Shown here: in pieces, positions 7,595 to 16,460 of the stretch
Layout of the letters: every line of letters begins with the position of its first letter
Numbering within the stretch: the first letter of the stretch is position 1
Assembly: GCF_001894945.1 (NCBI RefSeq)
Contig: NZ_BCXE01000037.1
Coordinates: 1-64,000, forward strand
From: Rhodococcus ruber NBRC 15591
GTDB lineage: Bacteria; Actinomycetota; Actinomycetes; Mycobacteriales; Mycobacteriaceae
Direction of reading: 5' to 3'
Length of the DNA stretch: 64,000 bases
Notes under the pieces: generated by a model
The model's input: only the letters and a program-made list of their open reading frames with translations
What the model was told of the DNA's origin: nothing
Databases searched by the model: none
Translations under genes and position numbers: made by a program

Positions 7595-9373
7595 TCAGGA
7601 CCGCAATTCGGGGAACTGGTCGTCGCGCCATTCACCGGCACCGGCGACGCCGGATTCCTCGCGGCCACGCAGTTCCACGCGGCGGATCTTGCCGGAGATG
7701 GTCTTCGGCAGGTCGGCGAACTCCAGGCGGCGTACGCGCTGGTACGGCGCGAGGTTCGCGCGGGCGTGCCGCAGAATCGCCAGTGCCGTCGCCCGCGTCG
7801 GCTCGTGACCCGGCGCGAGGCTGACATAGGCCTTGGGCACGGCCAGCCGGACTTCGTCGGGGGCCGGCACGACCGCGGCCTCGGCGACCGCCGGATGCTC
7901 GATCAGCACGCTTTCCAGCTCGAACGGCGAGATCTTGTAGTCACTGGCCTTGAACACATCGTCCGTGCGCCCGACATAGAAGATGTAGCCGTCGGCGTCC
8001 CGGGAAGCGACGTCGCCGGTGTGGTAGAAGCCCCCTGCCATCGCCTCGGCGTTGCGTTCGGGATCGCCCAGGTAGCCGGTCATCAGGCTCATCGGTCGCG
8101 CTGTCAGATCGACGCAGAGCTCACCCTCTCCGACTCCGTCGACCCGCGCGCCGGACAGCGGATCGACCAGCACGACCGGAACACCGGGCAACGGCAGCCC
8201 CATCGATCCGGGCTTGACCGGCATACCGGGTACGTTCCCGACAGCCAGTGGCAGCTCGGTCTGGCCGAACCCGTCGCGGATCGTCAATCCCCATTGCCGC
8301 CGCACCTGATCCATGACTTCGGGGTTCAGCGGTTCTCCCGCGGAAAGCAGCTCACGCAGCTGCCCGGGGCCGCCGGAGAGGTCGGCGTTGATCAGCATTC
8401 GCCACACCGTCGGTGGAGCACAGAACGTGCTCACGCCGGCCCGGCGGATCTGTCCGAGCAACGCGGCGGCATCGAAGCGGGAATAGTTGTAGACGAAGAT
8501 CGTCGCTTCGGCGATCCACGGGGCGAAGAAGCAACTCCAGGCGTGCTTCGCCCAGCCCGGCGAACTGATGTTCAGGTGGACGTCCCCGGGTGCGGCTCCG
8601 ACCCAGAACGAGGTCGCGAGGTGCCCGAGGGGGTAGGACACCTGCGTGTGCTCGACGAGTTTCGGCCGGCTCGTGGTGCCGGAGGTGAAATACAGCAGCT
8701 GGGGGTCGTGCGGAGCGGTACCGGGGTGCGTTGCACGGGGAACGTCGAGCGCGTACGCGCCGGCGAAGCGCACCCAGCCGGCCGGCGCGTCATGCCCGCC
8801 GCCGACCACGAAACGCGTGTACTCACCCTCGATCTCGTCGAACTTGGCGGTGTCGGCGACGTTGGCGACGACGTGCCGGGCACCGCCCCGGCCGATGCGA
8901 TCGGCCAGATCCACCGGGCCCAGCGCGGTGGTCGTGGGCATGATGACCGCACCGAGCTTCATGACCGCGAGCATGGCCTCCCAGAGTTCGACCTGGTTGT
9001 TCAGCATGAGGACGACTCTGTCGGCCCGGGCCACCCCGTGGGCGGCCAGATGGGCGGCGACCTGATCGGACCGGCGTGCGAGCTCGTCGAAGGTGTACTT
9101 CGCCTCGGCGCCGTTCTCCTCCACGATCCACAGGGCCACCCGGTCGTTGCCCCGTGCGATCGCGTCGAACCAGTCCACGGCCCAGTTGAACCGCTCCCCG
9201 AGATCCGGCCAGGTGAACTCGTCGACCGCCTTGCGGTAGTCGCGGCCGAGATCCTGGAGCAGATCGCGGGCCGACCGGTAGAGTTCGGTTGCTGTGCCGG
9301 GGGTCGACAGTGGTTCGGGAGCAGAAGCATCCGTGACACGAGATGTGTCGTCGACGTGGGATACGCCGGTCAT
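7595..9373 (-). CDS. acyl-CoA synthetase (AMP-binding), last gene of the aromatic operon
   Basis: A 592-residue adenylate-forming ligase. Core motifs are LLYFTSGTTSRPK (P-loop-like A3), DGFGQTE (A5), YHTGDVASRDADGYIFYVGRTDDVFK (A7/A8) and the C-terminal lysine in PKTISGKIRRVELR (A10). It resembles medium-chain or aromatic acyl-CoA ligases more than FadD. It is the ninth and last gene of the minus-strand operon that begins with a P450. Substrate candidates are the aromatic acid made by the dehydrogenases (a CoA-dependent branch) or isobutyrate released by the hydrolase. ATG 9373 is preceded by AAAGGTGAG. Confidence 0.85.
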   Translation of the reverse strand: MTGVSHVDDTSRVTDASAPEPLSTPGTATELYRSARDLLQDLGRDYRKAVDEFTWPDLGERFNWAVDWFDAIARGNDRVALWIVEENGAEAKYTFDELARRSDQVAAHLAAHGVARADRVVLMLNNQVELWEAMLAVMKLGAVIMPTTTALGPVDLADRIGRGGARHVVANVADTAKFDEIEGEYTRFVVGGGHDAPAGWVRFAGAYALDVPRATHPGTAPHDPQLLYFTSGTTSRPKLVEHTQVSYPLGHLATSFWVGAAPGDVHLNISSPGWAKHAWSCFFAPWIAEATIFVYNYSRFDAAALLGQIRRAGVSTFCAPPTVWRMLINADLSGGPGQLRELLSAGEPLNPEVMDQVRRQWGLTIRDGFGQTELPLAVGNVPGMPVKPGSMGLPLPGVPVVLVDPLSGARVDGVGEGELCVDLTARPMSLMTGYLGDPERNAEAMAGGFYHTGDVASRDADGYIFYVGRTDDVFKASDYKISPFELESVLIEHPAVAEAAVVPAPDEVRLAVPKAYVSLAPGHEPTRATALAILRHARANLAPYQRVRRLEFADLPKTISGKIRRVELRGREESGVAGAGEWRDDQFPELRS

Positions 9374-9439
9374 GGCTCACCTTTCGGGGTAGGGACGCTG
9401 GGTGCGGGTCGGTCTGTGCCGCGGCGGAGCGGAGAGGTT

Positions 9440-10237
9440 TCAGCCCATGCTGCTGCCGCCGTTCACACTGATCACCTGGCCGGTGACGAAGCCGGATTCC
9501 GGGCGAAGGAGATAGGCGACGGCGCCGGCGACTTCGTCGGGAACGGCAGGGCGTCCCATCGGAATGAGCCGCACCGCGTCCTCGACGACCGGCCGCAGAA
9601 CCTCGGGGAGGCGGTTCGCTTCGATCGCGGCGGCCAGCTCCGCGGTCAGGGTGTAGGCCGGCGCCACGGTGTTCACGGTGATGCCTGCGGGCGCGAACTC
9701 GCGCGCCAATCCGACGGCGAACGCGTGCACCCCGCCCTTTGCGGCGTTGTAGACCGCGTGGGCGGTGAGCCCGTTGCGCACGGACTCGGCGCCGATGTTG
9801 ACGATGCGTCCCCCGCCGTTGTCGACGAGATGGGGGAGCAACGCCATGCTGGCCCGCAGCGTGGTCCACAGGTTGTTGTCGATGGTCGACTTCAGCGTCT
9901 GCTCGGTGTGCTGGAGCGTCGGCGCGATGACGCCCCCGCCGGCGTTGTTGACGAGTCCGTACACCGGGCCGAACGCGTCCGTGGCCGCGGTGAGCATCGC
10001 GTCCGCGGCGCCCGGGAGCGCCAGATCACCGACGAATCCGGTGGGCTCGGGAACGCCGGGGGGTGCGCTCAGCGCCCCGAGCCCGCGATGGAGTTCGTCC
10101 TCGTCCCGGGCAGCGACGAGCAACGACGCGCCGTCGGCGAGCAACCTGCGGGTGATCGCGAGACCGATGCCGGTCGCTCCTCCCGTGACGACCACGGTGC
10201 GGCCCCGCAACGGTGCCCCGTCCAGTTCGGCGTTCAC
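9440..10237 (-). CDS. short-chain dehydrogenase, probable cis-dihydrodiol dehydrogenase
   Basis: A 265-residue classical SDR. It has the cofactor loop TGGATGIG, the NNAG motif, and a catalytic triad from serine in NIGAESVRNG and Y-N-A-A-K. The C-terminus FVTGQVISVNGGSSMG is typical. GTG 10237 overlaps the stop of the dioxygenase beta-subunit gene (GTGA), giving tight coupling to it. Because it follows directly after alpha and beta subunits of a ring-hydroxylating dioxygenase, it most likely oxidises the cis-dihydrodiol to the catechol with NAD+. The family alone does not fix this role. Confidence 0.8.
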   Translation of the reverse strand: MNAELDGAPLRGRTVVVTGGATGIGLAITRRLLADGASLLVAARDEDELHRGLGALSAPPGVPEPTGFVGDLALPGAADAMLTAATDAFGPVYGLVNNAGGGVIAPTLQHTEQTLKSTIDNNLWTTLRASMALLPHLVDNGGGRIVNIGAESVRNGLTAHAVYNAAKGGVHAFAVGLAREFAPAGITVNTVAPAYTLTAELAAAIEANRLPEVLRPVVEDAVRLIPMGRPAVPDEVAGAVAYLLRPESGFVTGQVISVNGGSSMG

Positions 10238-10794
10238 AGGATGATCGCGACGTCGGACACCTGGCGCAGGCTTCCCATGCGCAGCACGCACCGCTTCGAC
10301 GCGATCCGCAGGTGCCCGTCGACGACGCGCAGTCGATAGTGGTAGCGGCCGGCGTAGGTGTAGGAGCGTTCGCCGCGGAAGCGCCAGACGACGAACTCGG
10401 CGACCACCGGAAGCTCGGCTGCACCGCCGGTGCCGTCGACGACCGGGCGCAGCCGCACGTTGGACACCTGGTGGCTGGTGGCCGAGTGCGGGTATTCCCG
10501 GTGTGCCCGGCGGGAATTGAGTCGCTCCACGCGGCAGGACAGACGCAGGTGGTCGTCGTCGACGAGCACCAGGTCCCGGGCCGGGTCGGCGTCGGGGGTG
10601 TCGTTGCAGGGCACGACGTAGCGGCAGTCGTCGGTGTAGAGGGTGATCCAGGTGTCGAGGTCCCAGTCGTCGAGCAGTTCGGCCTCGAGGTAGAGCAGGT
10701 CCTCGACTCGGCTGCGGGTGACCTGCCGAAGGTCGCCGACCTGCGGGGAGGGCGCCGGCGCGGCCTTCGGGGTCTCGGGTGCGGTGGTGGTCAT
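10234..10794 (-). CDS. aromatic ring-hydroxylating dioxygenase, beta subunit
   Basis: A 186-residue small subunit of the NTF2-like fold. The features are RSRVEDLLYLEAELLDDWDLDTWITLYTDDCRYVVP near the N-terminus, followed by RLNSRRAHREYPHSATSHQVSNVRL and a C-terminal YTYAGRYHYRLRVVDGHLRIASKRCVL. These are standard for beta subunits that support alpha3beta3 assembly. It overlaps the alpha-subunit gene (stop at 10791) by ATGA and the downstream SDR gene by GTGA. No catalytic residues are expected in this subunit. Confidence 0.9.
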   Translation of the reverse strand: MTTTAPETPKAAPAPSPQVGDLRQVTRSRVEDLLYLEAELLDDWDLDTWITLYTDDCRYVVPCNDTPDADPARDLVLVDDDHLRLSCRVERLNSRRAHREYPHSATSHQVSNVRLRPVVDGTGGAAELPVVAEFVVWRFRGERSYTYAGRYHYRLRVVDGHLRIASKRCVLRMGSLRQVSDVAIIL

Positions 10795-12071
10795 CGGGCC
10801 TCTCCGATCATCTGCTCGTTCCAGCGTCGCCAGAAGGCACGCATCTGCTCTTCGTCATTGGCCTCGGGCGTGCGCGCCATGCCGCGTGAGATGTCGTTCC
10901 ACTCCACTCCGCCGCTGTGGAAGCCTTGCTGGCAGGACTCGAGGGCTTCGATGTCGTCCGGGGTGGCGAAGCCACCGGGCCCCAGGAAGGTGAGGAAGCT
11001 GTCGAGACGGCGCTGCCGCAGCTGGGATTGCTCCTGACTCGGAGCGAGCTCCCAGGCGGTGATCTCCATCCGGTCCGCGGAGACAGGCATGAAGGTGCGT
11101 ACGGTGACAGCCATGATGTCGTTGATCACCAGGTTCGGGTAGATCAACAGGTTGCGGTTGACGTCGGCCATGCGCGCGGCGCGCTCTTCGCCGTGCTTGG
11201 CCACGAGTTCGGCGCGCAGCCGGCCGATCTCCTCGCGCGCGCCCTCACCGAACAGCGGCTCCCACTTCGCCACCGGTCGGCCCCACGGTGCGGTGTATTC
11301 GAGTACCGCGTGCCCGTTGCCGAGCGCCTTCGCCGTGCCCTGGACCCCACCTGCGAGGTCGGTGCCCAGCGCTACCAGGTACTTGAAGTAGGTGTCGTGG
11401 GTGCTGACCGCGTGGTAGCCGTCGATGCTGTTCTCCGCCAGGAGTTTCCAGTTGGCATTGATCGCGTACTCGTTGGTTCCGGAGATGATTTCCGCGTCCT
11501 CGACCGCGTCGACGACGAGGTCGAGGTACTCCGTGGCGCCCGCCAGGTAGTCGACCAGGGGCACGATGTCGGGATCGTAGGAGAGGAAGACGAAGCCGCG
11601 GTAGCTGGCGACCTTGGCGGCGGGTCGGAGCCCGAGTTTGCCGAAGTCGAGGTCGTCGCCGTAGGCCTGGCGGTCCGGGATGCCCACCAGTTCGCCGTCG
11701 GTGTTGAACGACCAGGCATGGTAGAAGCACGAGAAGATCTTGGCGTTGCCGCGTTCGGCGCGGCAGACCATGGCGCCGCGGTGGGTGCAGGTGTTGTGGA
11801 AGACGTTCACCTGCCCCGATCGTCCGCGGACCATGAAGACCTGGCGTCCGCCGACGGGGCGGCGCACGTAGTCGCCCTTCTTGCGGATTTCCGACTCGTG
11901 GCCGACGTAGAGCCAGCTGTGCGCGAAGACCCGCTCGAGTTCCATCGCATGAATCTCCGGTGAGGTCATGGTGGAGCGGTGGACACGGAAGCTGTGTGCT
12001 TCACGATCGTCCTCGACGAACGGTCCGTGGGGTGTCGGTAGCTGGGTGGTCGGGTCGTCTGTGACGGTCAT
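10791..12071 (-). CDS. aromatic ring-hydroxylating dioxygenase, alpha subunit (Rieske; p-cumate/benzoate dioxygenase-like)
   Basis: A 426-residue large subunit. The Rieske [2Fe-2S] ligands are C95-x-H97 (CTHRGA) and C115-x2-H118 (CFYHAW). The mononuclear iron site is NWKLLAENSIDGYHAVSTH with bridging D217 and ligands H220 and H225. The C-terminal domain is complete. In context (P450, alcohol and aldehyde dehydrogenases upstream, dihydrodiol dehydrogenase downstream) it should 2,3-dihydroxylate the aromatic acid produced from an alkyl-arene; p-cumate is the best guess. There is no dedicated Rieske ferredoxin or reductase gene, so electrons probably come from the ferredoxin and reductase genes upstream in the same operon. 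Confidence 0.9.
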   Translation of the reverse strand: MTVTDDPTTQLPTPHGPFVEDDREAHSFRVHRSTMTSPEIHAMELERVFAHSWLYVGHESEIRKKGDYVRRPVGGRQVFMVRGRSGQVNVFHNTCTHRGAMVCRAERGNAKIFSCFYHAWSFNTDGELVGIPDRQAYGDDLDFGKLGLRPAAKVASYRGFVFLSYDPDIVPLVDYLAGATEYLDLVVDAVEDAEIISGTNEYAINANWKLLAENSIDGYHAVSTHDTYFKYLVALGTDLAGGVQGTAKALGNGHAVLEYTAPWGRPVAKWEPLFGEGAREEIGRLRAELVAKHGEERAARMADVNRNLLIYPNLVINDIMAVTVRTFMPVSADRMEITAWELAPSQEQSQLRQRRLDSFLTFLGPGGFATPDDIEALESCQQGFHSGGVEWNDISRGMARTPEANDEEQMRAFWRRWNEQMIGEAR

Positions 12072-12149
12072 CGGTGCCTCTCTGGGATTGGGCCGAGGTT
12101 GGTGCGGGGAGGGGATCCGAGGGGCCGGATCGGCGCAGTCGTGCGGTCG

Positions 12150-13268
12150 CTAGAACCGGATGACACCGCGGATGTTGGTGCCTGCACGCATGTCGTCGTA
12201 TCCCTGGTTGATGTCGTCGAGGGCGTACTCGGTGGTGATCAACTCGTCGAGCTTCAGATAGCCGGCCTGGTAGAGGTCGAGCAGCTTGGGGATGTCTGCG
12301 CGCGGGCTCGACGAGCCGAACAGCGAACCCACGATCTTCTTCTCATAGAGGATCAATTCGAGGATCGGTACCGGGATGCCGACGGCGGTGGCGTTTCCGA
12401 GGGCAGTGACAACGACCGTGCCCTGCTTGCGGATCCCGGCGAATGCCTGCGCGATGTGGTCGCCGGTGATGACGCCGACGGTGACGATCGCGACGTCGGC
12501 GCCCTGGCCGTTGGTGAAGCTCTTCGCGGTCTCGATGGCCTCCTCGACGGTGGCGAATGCGTGGGTGGCACCCAGCGAGAGCGCCATGTCCCGCTTGAAG
12601 GCGACCGGGTCGACCACGATTACCCGTGCCGCGCCGGCGTGCACGGCACCCTGGACGGCGTTTGCGCCGATGCCGCCGACACCGAGGATCAGCACGGTGT
12701 CGCCGGGTTGCACCTTGCCGGTGTTGACCGCCGAGCCCCAGCCGGTCCCGACTGCGCAACCGAGCAGGCACGCCTTTTCCAGCGGGGTGTCCGCCGGGAC
12801 TTTGATGGCGGAGTCGACGGCGACCGTCGTGTATTCGGAGAAGGTGGAGATGCCGAGCGCCTGGGCGACGGGGGTGCCGTCCTCGAGTTGCAGCCGGAAG
12901 CTCGTCGGATCTTCCCAGCGCGAGCCGACCAGGACATTGGCGCCGAGGTCGCAGAGGTTCTGGTGCCCGGTGGAGCACCAGCGGCATTTTCCGCAGGCAG
13001 GCAGGAACGAGAAGATGACCTTGTCTCCCGGTTCGAAGCCGGAGGTGTTCGGGCCGACCGACTCGACGATGCCGGCGCCCTCGTGTCCACCGCAGACCGG
13101 GTAGACAGCGACGGGGAGGTCACCGGTGGCCATGTGGTCGTCGGAGTGGCACAGCCCTGAGGCGACCATCCGGACTCGGATCTCGTTCTGTCGGGGTTCG
13201 TCGACGACGAGGTCGACGATCTCGAACTTGCCAGGGGCTTGGCGGAGAACGGCGCCGCGGCTTTTCAT
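12150..13268 (-). CDS. zinc alcohol dehydrogenase, NDMA-dependent type
   Basis: A 372-residue class of zinc-dependent medium-chain alcohol dehydrogenase. Catalytic zinc ligands are C in GLCHSDDH and H-E in GGHEGAG. The structural zinc site is the four-cysteine lobe FLPACGKCRWCSTGHQNLC. The Rossmann motif is GVGGIGANAVQG. Sequence blocks such as VVDPVAFKRDMAL, KIVGSLFGSSSP and NIRGVIRF match the nicotinoprotein (NDMA-dependent) alcohol dehydrogenases of Rhodococcus and Amycolatopsis, which bind NAD(H) tightly. It would oxidise the alcohol formed by the P450 (for example p-cumic alcohol). Fifth gene of the P450-1 operon. Confidence 0.85.
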   Translation of the reverse strand: MKSRGAVLRQAPGKFEIVDLVVDEPRQNEIRVRMVASGLCHSDDHMATGDLPVAVYPVCGGHEGAGIVESVGPNTSGFEPGDKVIFSFLPACGKCRWCSTGHQNLCDLGANVLVGSRWEDPTSFRLQLEDGTPVAQALGISTFSEYTTVAVDSAIKVPADTPLEKACLLGCAVGTGWGSAVNTGKVQPGDTVLILGVGGIGANAVQGAVHAGAARVIVVDPVAFKRDMALSLGATHAFATVEEAIETAKSFTNGQGADVAIVTVGVITGDHIAQAFAGIRKQGTVVVTALGNATAVGIPVPILELILYEKKIVGSLFGSSSPRADIPKLLDLYQAGYLKLDELITTEYALDDINQGYDDMRAGTNIRGVIRF

Positions 13269-13307
13269 GAGGACTCCTCGGTTGTGGGTCGGTGTGACGG
13301 GTTCTGC

Positions 13308-14783
13308 TCAGGCCTGCGCGGCCGAGGCGTCGAGATAGACGGTCTTGAGGACCTGGTAGCTGTGCAGGGCCTCGGGTCCGAGTTCACGGCCGATGCCGCT
13401 GGCCTTGATTCCGCCGAAGGGGGCGACGGGGTCGTTGACGTAGCCGTTGATGCCGATGCTGCCGGTGCGCACCCGGCGGGCGACGGCCTCGCCACGCTCC
13501 GGGTCGGCGGTCCAGACACTGCCGCCCAGGCCGTAGTCCGAGGCGTTGGCGATGACAACGGCCTCGTCCTCGTCGGTGTACGGGATCACCGACAGGACCG
13601 GCCCGAAGATTTCCTCCTGGGCGATGGTGTGGTTGTTGTCGACATCGGCGAACACGGTCGGCTGCACGTACCAGCCGCGGTCGAGGCCCTCCGGCCGGCC
13701 GCCGCCGACGGTGAGCCGGGCCCCCTCGGCCTTCCCCTTGGCGATGTAGGACTCGACCCGATCGCGTTGCCGTGCCGAGACCAGCGGACCGACCTGAGTG
13801 GTCTCGGCCAGGGGGTCGCCGATCCGCAGGGAGGACACGAGTCCGCTGACGGTGTCGACGACCTCGGCGTATCGCGATCGCGGCGCCAGTACGCGGGTCG
13901 AGAGCCAGCAGATCTGGCCGTTGTTGAGAAGTGTCGAGGCGAAGAAACTCTCGATCGTCGAAGCCAGGTCGGCGTCGTCGAGGACGATCGCGGCGGACTT
14001 GCCGCCGAGCTCGAGGGTCACCGGGCGCAGCAGGCGCCCGCACGTCTCGGCGATCGTCCGGCCGGCCGCCGTCGACCCGGTGAACGAGACCTTGTCCACC
14101 TGCGGATGGGCTACCAGGTAGGCCCCGACATCGCCTCCGCCGGGCACGACGTTCAGCACGCCCGCCGGCAGTTCTGCCTCGGCGGCTGCCTCGGCCATCA
14201 GCATGGCGTCGAGGACCGTCTCCGGAGCAGGCTTGAGCACGACCGTGCACCCGGCGGCCAGGGCGGGGGCGAGCTTGAGGAAGGTGATTCCCTGCGGGAC
14301 GTTCCACGGGACGATCGCGCCGACCACCCCGATCGGCTCACGGATCACCCGCGCCTGCCCGCCGAGCATGCCCTGCCGGGTCTCCTCCTGGGGGGTGTCG
14401 GCGACCAGGCCGGAGTAGTAGCGCAGCAGCAGGGCCGGGAACCCGCCCTCGAACTGCTGAGCGAGCCAGATCGGCATACCGTTCTGCGAGCTCACTCGGG
14501 TCGCGGTTTCGGGGGCGCGCTTCTCCAGTGCCACCGCGAAACGCTCGAGCGCCTCGCGGCGGCGCGCCGGATCCCAGCGGGACCAGCCCTGAGGGTCGTC
14601 GAATGCCCGGCGGGCGGCGGCAACGGCGTCGTCGATGTCCCGCTCGGTAGCCTCCGGGACGCTGCCGAGGCGTTCCTCGGTGGCCGCGGCCCGCACCTCG
14701 AGGGTGCGTGAGGACGACGGGTCGGCCCAGCCGCCGTCGATGTAGAACTGCCGATAGTCGGTGGTTCCGGTGAGTGCGGTCAT
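13308..14783 (-). CDS. aldehyde dehydrogenase (NAD-dependent), cassette 1
   Basis: A 491-residue aldehyde dehydrogenase. Visible motifs are VPWNVPQ (cofactor), FTGSTAAGR, the general-base glutamate in VTLELGGKS (near residue 258) and the nucleophilic cysteine in LLNNGQICW (near residue 290), then QEEIFGPVLSV and PFGGIKASG. It is closely similar along its length to the second aldehyde dehydrogenase in this window (23780-25225), indicating cassette duplication. It likely oxidises the aromatic or terpenoid aldehyde made by the neighbouring alcohol dehydrogenase. ATG 14783 follows AAAGGAACCACACCA. Confidence 0.9.
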   Translation of the reverse strand: MTALTGTTDYRQFYIDGGWADPSSSRTLEVRAAATEERLGSVPEATERDIDDAVAAARRAFDDPQGWSRWDPARRREALERFAVALEKRAPETATRVSSQNGMPIWLAQQFEGGFPALLLRYYSGLVADTPQEETRQGMLGGQARVIREPIGVVGAIVPWNVPQGITFLKLAPALAAGCTVVLKPAPETVLDAMLMAEAAAEAELPAGVLNVVPGGGDVGAYLVAHPQVDKVSFTGSTAAGRTIAETCGRLLRPVTLELGGKSAAIVLDDADLASTIESFFASTLLNNGQICWLSTRVLAPRSRYAEVVDTVSGLVSSLRIGDPLAETTQVGPLVSARQRDRVESYIAKGKAEGARLTVGGGRPEGLDRGWYVQPTVFADVDNNHTIAQEEIFGPVLSVIPYTDEDEAVVIANASDYGLGGSVWTADPERGEAVARRVRTGSIGINGYVNDPVAPFGGIKASGIGRELGPEALHSYQVLKTVYLDASAAQA

Positions 14784-14860
14784 TGGTGTGGTTCCTTTGT
14801 GCGGTATCTCGGGATGCGGGCAGGCAGGCGAGCAGGGTGGGCAGGGTAGGCAGCGCCGGG

Positions 14861-15181
14861 TCAGCCGTTGGAGTCGGGCACGATCACTCGGACGCCTTCG
14901 CATGCGGCGTTCACGATGAGCTGGCATGACAGTCGGGAGCGTTCGTCGACGTCGTCGGCGTATTCGAGTAGGTCGCGCTCCTCGTCGGTCGCCTCGCCGA
15001 ACAGATCGGCGAACTCGGAGTCGACGTGTACGTGGCAGGTCGCACAGGAGCAGCTGCCGCCGCATTCGGCGACGATGCCGGGCAGGTTGTTGCGCACGGA
15101 GCCGTCCATAATGCTTTGTCCTGCAGGAACATCGACGATGTGGGTGGTTCCGTCGGGGACGAGATAGGTGATCTTCGGCAT
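14861..15181 (-). CDS. [2Fe-2S] ferredoxin for P450 (putidaredoxin/terpredoxin type), cassette 1
   Basis: A 106-residue adrenodoxin-type ferredoxin. The cluster ligands are C40, C46, C49 (in ECGGSCSCATCHV) and C86 (RLSCQL), with an extra C44. It should pass electrons from the flavoprotein encoded just upstream (15222-16460) to the P450, and perhaps to the Rieske dioxygenase of the same operon. The second ferredoxin at 29337-29657 is a near relative. ATG 15181 is preceded by CGAGGAATATC. Confidence 0.93.
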   Translation of the reverse strand: MPKITYLVPDGTTHIVDVPAGQSIMDGSVRNNLPGIVAECGGSCSCATCHVHVDSEFADLFGEATDEERDLLEYADDVDERSRLSCQLIVNAACEGVRVIVPDSNG

Positions 15182-15221
15182 GATATTCCTCGGGTCGTAC
15201 GTGGGGTTGGCGGGTGTCGTT

Positions 15222-16460
15222 TCAGCGGACGGCGTCGCGCAGGGCGATACCGGGGTCGGCCAGCCGAACCGGATCGACGCTGGTGCCGGCGCCGATCCAC
15301 TTCTTGCCTGCCATGAAATCCGGTGAAGCGTTGGCAGACTCCACCGCCACCGGCACGCCGTCGCGTAGGTGAAACAGTGCGAATCGGCCCGTCTCCGGGT
15401 CACCGCGGCGGACGACGTCCGCTCCCGGCCGCACGACGCCGGCGATCTTCAGCTTCAGATCGAACTGGTCGGACCAGAACCATGGCGTCTCGGGCTGCGG
15501 CGACGGTGTGCCCAGGATCGCGGCTACCGCCTGCCGGGCCTGCTCCGTCGCGCTCGGGATGCTCTCGAGTCGCCCGATGCCGTCGAGTCCGGGCACACGC
15601 CGGCAGGTCACGTCTCCGATGGCGAGTATCGCGGGATCGCTTGTGCGAGCGAACTCGTCGACGACGATGCCGCCGGCCGGGCCGCGCTCGAGGTCGCAGG
15701 CTGCGGCCAACTCGTCGCACGGCAGGGCACCGATTCCGACCAGCGCCGCGGTGCAGTCGATTGTCTCGCCGCCTTCGAGCACAACGCTCTGCACCTGCCC
15801 GGCGGCGCCCTCCAGTCCGGTGACTCCGACACGGGTCCGCACTACCGTGCCCTGCTCGGTATGTCGCGCGGTGAGAATCGCCGACAGCTGGGGGCTCGCG
15901 ACGCGGGCCAGCACTCGGTCCTCGCGTTCGAGAACCACGGCCTCCGCGCCCGCGGCGCGGGCCACCGCAGCGACCTCCAGTCCGATGTAGCCGCCACCGA
16001 TGATGGCCAGCTTGCGCCCTTCCCCGACCCACTTGCGCAGGGCGCGGGCGTCGCCGAGATTGCGTAGCGCACCGACGCCGGCCAGGCCGGCGCCCGCCAC
16101 CGGCAAGGGACGGGGACGGGACCCGGTGGCCAGGACCAGCACGTCGTAACCGATCCGCTCGCCAGAGGCCGTGACAATCCTGCCGGCTTTACGGTCGATC
16201 TCGGTGACCTGTTCGCCGAGGCGCACCTCGACGTCCTGCTCCCGGTAGAACTCCGGGGGTCGCAGCCACTGCTCGAGCTCTCCCTCGGCGAACTTCTTCG
16301 ACAACGGCGGCCTGTGGTACGGGTAGTCGAGTTCCTCACCGAGCATCGTGATCCTGCCGGTGTGTCCCTCCTGTCGGAGCAGGCCCACGAGTGAGGCCGC
16401 GGCATGCCCTGCGCCCACGACCACCACATTCCGGTCGGCCGCCGACAGCGTGGTGGTCAT
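15222..16460 (-). CDS. FAD-dependent ferredoxin reductase (putidaredoxin reductase-like), cassette 1
   Basis: A 412-residue pyridine-nucleotide-disulfide-type oxidoreductase. FAD-binding [12 protein letters not shown] is at the N-terminus, the HRPPLSKK motif follows, the NAD-binding fold is [15 protein letters not shown] (near residue 155), and the second FAD contact is [10 protein letters not shown]. Sequence [15 protein letters not shown] at the C-terminal domain is the signature of rubredoxin/ferredoxin reductases serving class I P450s. The start codon overlaps the stop of the P450 gene by ATGA. Its paralogue is at 26431-27660. Confidence 0.92.
   Translation of the reverse strand: MTTTLSAADRNVVVVGAGHAAASLVGLLRQEGHTGRITMLGEELDYPYHRPPLSKKFAEGELEQWLRPPEFYREQDVEVRLGEQVTEIDRKAGRIVTASGERIGYDVLVLATGSRPRPLPVAGAGLAGVGALRNLGDARALRKWVGEGRKLAIIGGGYIGLEVAAVARAAGAEAVVLEREDRVLARVASPQLSAILTARHTEQGTVVRTRVGVTGLEGAAGQVQSVVLEGGETIDCTAALVGIGALPCDELAAACDLERGPAGGIVVDEFARTSDPAILAIGDVTCRRVPGLDGIGRLESIPSATEQARQAVAAILGTPSPQPETPWFWSDQFDLKLKIAGVVRPGADVVRRGDPETGRFALFHLRDGVPVAVESANASPDFMAGKKWIGAGTSVDPVRLADPGIALRDAVR

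Noticed and set aside
6251-10339. 1362-codon plus-strand frame
   Set aside because: It is antisense to the acyl-CoA synthetase and SDR genes and out of frame with the amidohydrolase; composition is that of a GC-rich shadow.
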